Both the position numbers and the translations under genes were made by a program. From contig CAMTWO010000019.1 in assembly GCA_947085405.1 (NCBI GenBank), positions 1 through 64,000 of the forward strand: a DNA stretch of 64,000 nt. The letters run 5' to 3'. The stretch comes from JASEGV01 sp947085405. GTDB taxonomy: Bacteria > Bacteroidota > Ignavibacteria > UBA10030 > BY39. The notes beneath the pieces were generated by a model that saw only the letters and a list, made by a program, of their open reading frames with translations, searched no databases and had not been told where the DNA came from. Shown in pieces: positions 60,500-64,000 of the stretch; positions within the stretch are counted from its first letter, which is position 1, and every line of letters begins with the position of its first letter.

Positions 60500-62614
60500 A
60501 TGAATATTTCAGAAACTAAAATCTACCGGAAAACGATTGCGAGCTATTTTGTTATAGCTGTTATTTTCCTCGTTTTCACATCGTTAAATTTTTATTACAA
60601 CCATTCAATTTTTTTACAATTCATATTTTTTGAGGCAATATTATTGACAGGCATCGTCTTTTGGATAATAAGGAAAACCCGAAAATATTTAGTTGGCAAC
60701 ATGCTCGCGATATCAAAAACAAAAGATAGTGCCGAGGATAAATTAATCGAACAGACTATGCAATTGCTATTTACAGCCCTTGAATCTGCTGCGAATTCAA
60801 TTATGATAACAGATAAATCTGGAAATATCCAATGGGTGAACAACGCATTCACATTGCTCAGCGGTTATTCGAAAGAAGAGGTTATCGGAAAAAATCCCCG
60901 TTTTCTGAAGTCAGATATACTTAATCAGAAATTTTATCAAGACCTATGGGAAACAATTCTTTCAGGAAAAATCTGGAGCGGGAGATTAGAAAATCTGCGT
61001 AAAAATGGAACAACATATTTCGATGAGTCGATAATCACACCTGTAACTGACAACAACGGAGAGATCACACATTTTATCGCTATTAAGCAGGATGTAACAG
61101 AAAGAATTAAATCGGAAAATCAACTCAAAGAATTAGAACAAAAGTACCGAAGTTTTTTTGAAGATGATGTTACGGGTGATTACATAACAACAACGGATGG
61201 TCAAATATTAATGTGCAACCCGGCATTCGCTGAAATGTTTAGATTCTCATCTGTCAAGGAGGCGCTGCATACAAACACTGCAAATCTATACCGTGATGTT
61301 AATACCCTTCAAGTATTACTATCGAAATTGGTAAAATATAAAAAGCTAAATAATTACGAAGTAGAGATGGTCAGAAAAGATGGCTCTTTGGCTTATATGA
61401 TTGCAAATTACATAGGTGTGTTCGATAAGTCGGGAATGCTTCAAGAGATTAAAGTGTATCTGATAGATGATACCCGAAGAAGAATGCTCGAAAATCAACT
61501 TATCCAAACTCAAAAGATGGATGGAATCGGAACGTTCGCGAGCGGGATTGCACATGATTTCAATAATATATTAGGGATAATACTCGGACATGCTTCGTTA
61601 ATAGAAGCACGAAATTATGATATAAAGGTGGAGGAAAAAAGTAATCAAGCTATTACTGAAGCCGCGTTACGGGGTGCAGAAGTCGTAAAACAATTGTTGA
61701 CTTTTACACGTAAAACTGAAATATTTCGTGAACCTGTCCAAATAAATGATGTCGTGTCCGATGTAATGAAACTTATCGGCGAAACATTTCCCAAAACTAT
61801 CAATACCATCCTACATCTTGAAGAAAACTTACCAGCACTTGTTGCCGATAGAACTCAACTGCATCAGGCGCTCCTTAACCTATGCGTCAATGCGCGCGAC
61901 GCAATGCCGCAAAGAGGCGAACTGCATATATCGACACAACTGAAAAAAAATACACAGGATTATATTATTCTCAAAGTAAGAGATACCGGAATCGGAATGG
62001 AAGAGAAAGTAATTAACCGGATTTATGAACCCTTCTTTACCACGAAAGATTTGAATCAGGGAACCGGTTTGGGCTTGTCGGTAGTATTCGGAATTATTCA
62101 GAACCATAAAGGTTTTATTGAAGTAAAAAGCAACTTGGGTGAAGGTAGCGAATTTATTATTTCCTTACCGTTAATACAGAATGAAATTATTAATGAGAAT
62201 AATAAAATTACTGACCAAGCTATCATCGGTGGAAATGAAACAATCTTAGTTATTGAAGATGAAGAATCGTTAAGAGATATGATTAAAGAATTTTTGATTT
62301 CAAATGGATATAATGTAATAACTGCAACCAATGGCGAGGAGGGGCTTATTATCTATAAACAGAATATCAGTGAAATAAAATTGGTTTTCTCGGATATTGG
62401 ATTACCGAAAATTGATGGTTTGACTTTGTTTGAAAATATGAAAGCAATACATCCGGAAGTAAAAACAATACTTACAAGTGGTTTTATGGAGTCTAACAAA
62501 AAGTCTAAAATAATGAATGCCGGGGTGAAAGAATTTATACAAAAACCATATCACCCGGAGGATGTTTTAAGGAAAATCAGGAAGGTACTTGATTTAGATG
62601 AAATTAAGGTATAG
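60500..62614 (+). CDS. Membrane hybrid sensor histidine kinase with two PAS domains
   Basis: A 704-residue protein. Two transmembrane helices (about 14-30 and 36-53), PAS (about 95-205), PAS (about 212-325), HisKA with His352 in SGIAHDFNNILGI, HATPase (NLCVNARDAMP, DTGIGMEEKV, GTGLGLS) and a receiver with Asp632 in VFSDIGLPKIDG. The second PAS through the receiver is a paralogue of the C-terminal half of the 1601-residue kinase at 5945 (compare FEDDVTGDYITTTDG with FVDDITADFIATPDG). It lies 29 bases after the NarL-type regulator, possibly cotranscribed and forming a branched phosphorelay. Confidence 0.94.
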   Translation: MNISETKIYRKTIASYFVIAVIFLVFTSLNFYYNHSIFLQFIFFEAILLTGIVFWIIRKTRKYLVGNMLAISKTKDSAEDKLIEQTMQLLFTALESAANSIMITDKSGNIQWVNNAFTLLSGYSKEEVIGKNPRFLKSDILNQKFYQDLWETILSGKIWSGRLENLRKNGTTYFDESIITPVTDNNGEITHFIAIKQDVTERIKSENQLKELEQKYRSFFEDDVTGDYITTTDGQILMCNPAFAEMFRFSSVKEALHTNTANLYRDVNTLQVLLSKLVKYKKLNNYEVEMVRKDGSLAYMIANYIGVFDKSGMLQEIKVYLIDDTRRRMLENQLIQTQKMDGIGTFASGIAHDFNNILGIILGHASLIEARNYDIKVEEKSNQAITEAALRGAEVVKQLLTFTRKTEIFREPVQINDVVSDVMKLIGETFPKTINTILHLEENLPALVADRTQLHQALLNLCVNARDAMPQRGELHISTQLKKNTQDYIILKVRDTGIGMEEKVINRIYEPFFTTKDLNQGTGLGLSVVFGIIQNHKGFIEVKSNLGEGSEFIISLPLIQNEIINENNKITDQAIIGGNETILVIEDEESLRDMIKEFLISNGYNVITATNGEEGLIIYKQNISEIKLVFSDIGLPKIDGLTLFENMKAIHPEVKTILTSGFMESNKKSKIMNAGVKEFIQKPYHPEDVLRKIRKVLDLDEIKV

Positions 62615-62630
62615 GATGAATCGCCGACAA

Positions 62631-63398
62631 CTATTTCATATTCATTTCGTAAATCAACCTTGCCCCCTCGAGCACTAACCACGGTTCGCAATGGATTTTA
62701 AAAGTGCTTTTTTGGCAAACAAATTTTGAGTAGCCTCCTGTTGCAAGGATGTGGACTTTTTTGCCCAATTTGTTTTCGATGCGTTTAATCATCCCCTCCA
62801 TTGCATCTAATGCGCCGTACATAATGCCCGATTGCATGCTCTCGACTGTATTTTTGCCGATTACATTTTCGGGGAAATGGAGTTCAATTTTAGGTAAACG
62901 TGCGGCACGCCTGTGCAATTCGCCGCCGGCTGTTTCTATACCCGGCGATATTACACCTCCAAGATAATCACCGCGTGGCGAGATAACATCGAATGTCGTG
63001 GCTGTTCCAAAATCTACAATAATCGCCGGACCCCCATATTTTTTGTAAGCAGCAACAGCGTTGCACAAACGGTCGGCACCCACAGCCATCGGGTCATCGT
63101 ATTTTACTTTTATTCCAAGTTTTAATGCAGCCGATACGATTACCGGTTTTACTTGAAAATATTTTTCAGCCATACGCTTAAAAATATCTGTTAAATTAGG
63201 AACAACTGATGAAATTATTACTCCACCAATATTGGTTAGCGACAAATTAATTTGCTCGCATAATAATTTCACTATTAGGAAACTCTCATCCTCGGTGCGG
63301 GTAATCGTGCTCGAGAGCCGCCAGTGTGATATTAATTTTTCTTTATTAAATACTCCAACTACTGTATGAGTATTACCGATATCAATAGATAGTAACAT
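62631..63398 (-). CDS. coaX: Type III pantothenate kinase
   Basis: Phosphorylates pantothenate in the first step of coenzyme A synthesis. An ASKHA-fold enzyme of 255 residues with the family motifs LLSIDIGNTHTVVGVF (phosphate loop), DPMAVGADRLCNAVAA, and DFGTATTFDVISPRGDYLGG. It starts 15 bases after the birA stop, as in the common birA-coaX operon. Confidence 0.96.
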   Translation of the reverse strand: MLLSIDIGNTHTVVGVFNKEKLISHWRLSSTITRTEDESFLIVKLLCEQINLSLTNIGGVIISSVVPNLTDIFKRMAEKYFQVKPVIVSAALKLGIKVKYDDPMAVGADRLCNAVAAYKKYGGPAIIVDFGTATTFDVISPRGDYLGGVISPGIETAGGELHRRAARLPKIELHFPENVIGKNTVESMQSGIMYGALDAMEGMIKRIENKLGKKVHILATGGYSKFVCQKSTFKIHCEPWLVLEGARLIYEMNMK

Positions 63399-63413
63399 AG
63401 TTTTTTCTCACAA

Positions 63414-64000
63414 TTATTTGTTAATGGTTACATCGCCGGAAAATAATTTTATCTCGTTATTTTCCGATTCCAGTATTAAGCTGCCGTCTGAGTCAATCCG
63501 TAGAGCTTTGCCGTGTATTTGCTTCTCAAAATAAGAAACTGATATTTCTTTTCCAAACATAGTACATCTATTTATCCAATCTGTTAAATACTCTTTGGTA
63601 TCATTTTGCGTGAATCGGAAATACATATCTTCAAACCGCTTTAGTATTTCGACTAACAAATTTATTCTGTCGATGGTTTTTCCGAGTTCATTCTTTAAGG
63701 AGGTAGCAGTTAATCTTATTCCATCTGGAAATAATTCCTGATTAACATTCAAGCCGATTCCTACAATGATACGATTTATTTTATGAGTGGAAGTTGATTC
63801 AATCAGAATCCCGCAAGTTTTTTTCCCGTTAATCAAAATATCGTTGGGCCACTTACACTCAACATCTAAATTTGTAACAACTTCGATTGCTTTTGCAACA
63901 GCAGAGGCGGTAAGCAGCGGCAGTAACCCGATTTTATTCAGATCTGATTCAGGTTTTAAAATAATTGAAAAAGTAAGATTTTTTTCTTTCTGACTTTCCC
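63414..64000 (-). CDS. birA: Biotin-[acetyl-CoA-carboxylase] ligase, N-terminus outside window
   Basis: Attaches biotin to the carboxyl-carrier protein. The frame is open to the window edge and reads LTFSIILKP, LLPLLTASAVAKAI, ECKWPNDILINGKKTCGILI and IVGIGLNVNQE, followed by the C-terminal SH3-like domain. The WPND-x-LI-x-GKK segment is the catalytic signature. The N-terminus (GRGR-loop and any helix-turn-helix) lies beyond position 64000, so whether it also acts as a repressor cannot be said. Confidence 0.93.
   Translation of the reverse strand, partial: ESQKEKNLTFSIILKPESDLNKIGLLPLLTASAVAKAIEVVTNLDVECKWPNDILINGKKTCGILIESTSTHKINRIIVGIGLNVNQELFPDGIRLTATSLKNELGKTIDRINLLVEILKRFEDMYFRFTQNDTKEYLTDWINRCTMFGKEISVSYFEKQIHGKALRIDSDGSLILESENNEIKLFSGDVTINK

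Noticed and set aside
1..64000. tRNA, rRNA and CRISPR signals
   Set aside because: Scanning the gaps by eye gave no cloverleaf with a conserved T-loop, no rRNA motif and no regularly spaced repeat array. A covariance-model search would be needed to exclude small RNAs.

Overview
The window reads as an AT-rich chromosome segment from a member of the Bacteroidota/Chlorobi group, most likely an Ignavibacteria-like lineage. Three things point there: a secreted glycosidase with a C-terminal type IX secretion sorting domain of the NFPNPFN type, a Bacteroidota-like serine palmitoyltransferase, and an 11-subunit complex I cluster (nuoABCD-HIJKLMN without nuoEFG). No rRNA, tRNA or CRISPR array was seen. 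Several promoters fit a TTGACT-N17-TATATT consensus.

Layout. 1-1223: a gene-free, repeat-rich stretch. 1224-5765: acetate kinase, an outer-membrane barrel protein and a four-module exported protein whose signal peptide carries a frame-breaking T tract. 5945-10750: a giant multi-PAS/GAF hybrid histidine kinase. 10795-14302: isocitrate dehydrogenase and aconitase separated by a MITE-like element. 14460-21261: TPR protein, DUF3467 protein, GH57 glucan branching enzyme, and two exported proteins. 21277-23013: ilvE with a YefM-YoeB toxin-antitoxin pair and a second copy of the ilvE 3' end. 23042-26608: a putative ceramide (sphingolipid) locus. 26855-30259: a lamin-tail-domain secreted protein. 30702-38140: rluD, lspA, a DksA-like protein, ileS, purine nucleoside phosphorylase, a DivIVA protein and yggS. 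38260-45345: an asparaginase, an XRE-ImmA/PIN-like pair, a GH5 glycosidase, a small TPR-like protein, an EamA transporter, trmH and a thioredoxin-like protein. 45346-46160: repeats plus a decayed BRO-family gene. 46439-58036: the nuo cluster, with two 23S-rRNA-IVS-type four-helix-bundle genes wedged between subunits. 58037-58614: a DUF433/DUF5615 toxin-antitoxin-like pair and a second copy of the nuoN 3' end. 58733-62614: a histidine kinase, a NarL-type regulator and a second hybrid kinase. 62631-64000: coaX and a partial birA.

The most striking observation is a shared architecture at two unrelated loci. A small toxin-antitoxin cassette sits against the 3' end of a housekeeping gene (ilvE, nuoN), and a second, diverged copy of exactly that 3' end lies on the far side of the cassette. 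In both cases the two copies differ almost only at synonymous sites. Both 3' ends therefore seem to have evolved as functional coding sequence in separate lineages, so one copy probably arrived with the cassette, for example by homologous exchange. No recombinase gene is present at either site. The nuo cluster is also unusually riddled with insertions, always between genes. Other points of note are an isoleucyl-tRNA synthetase with the swapped GXHH signature motif associated with mupirocin hyper-resistance, and the compact spt/GNAT/epimerase ceramide locus.
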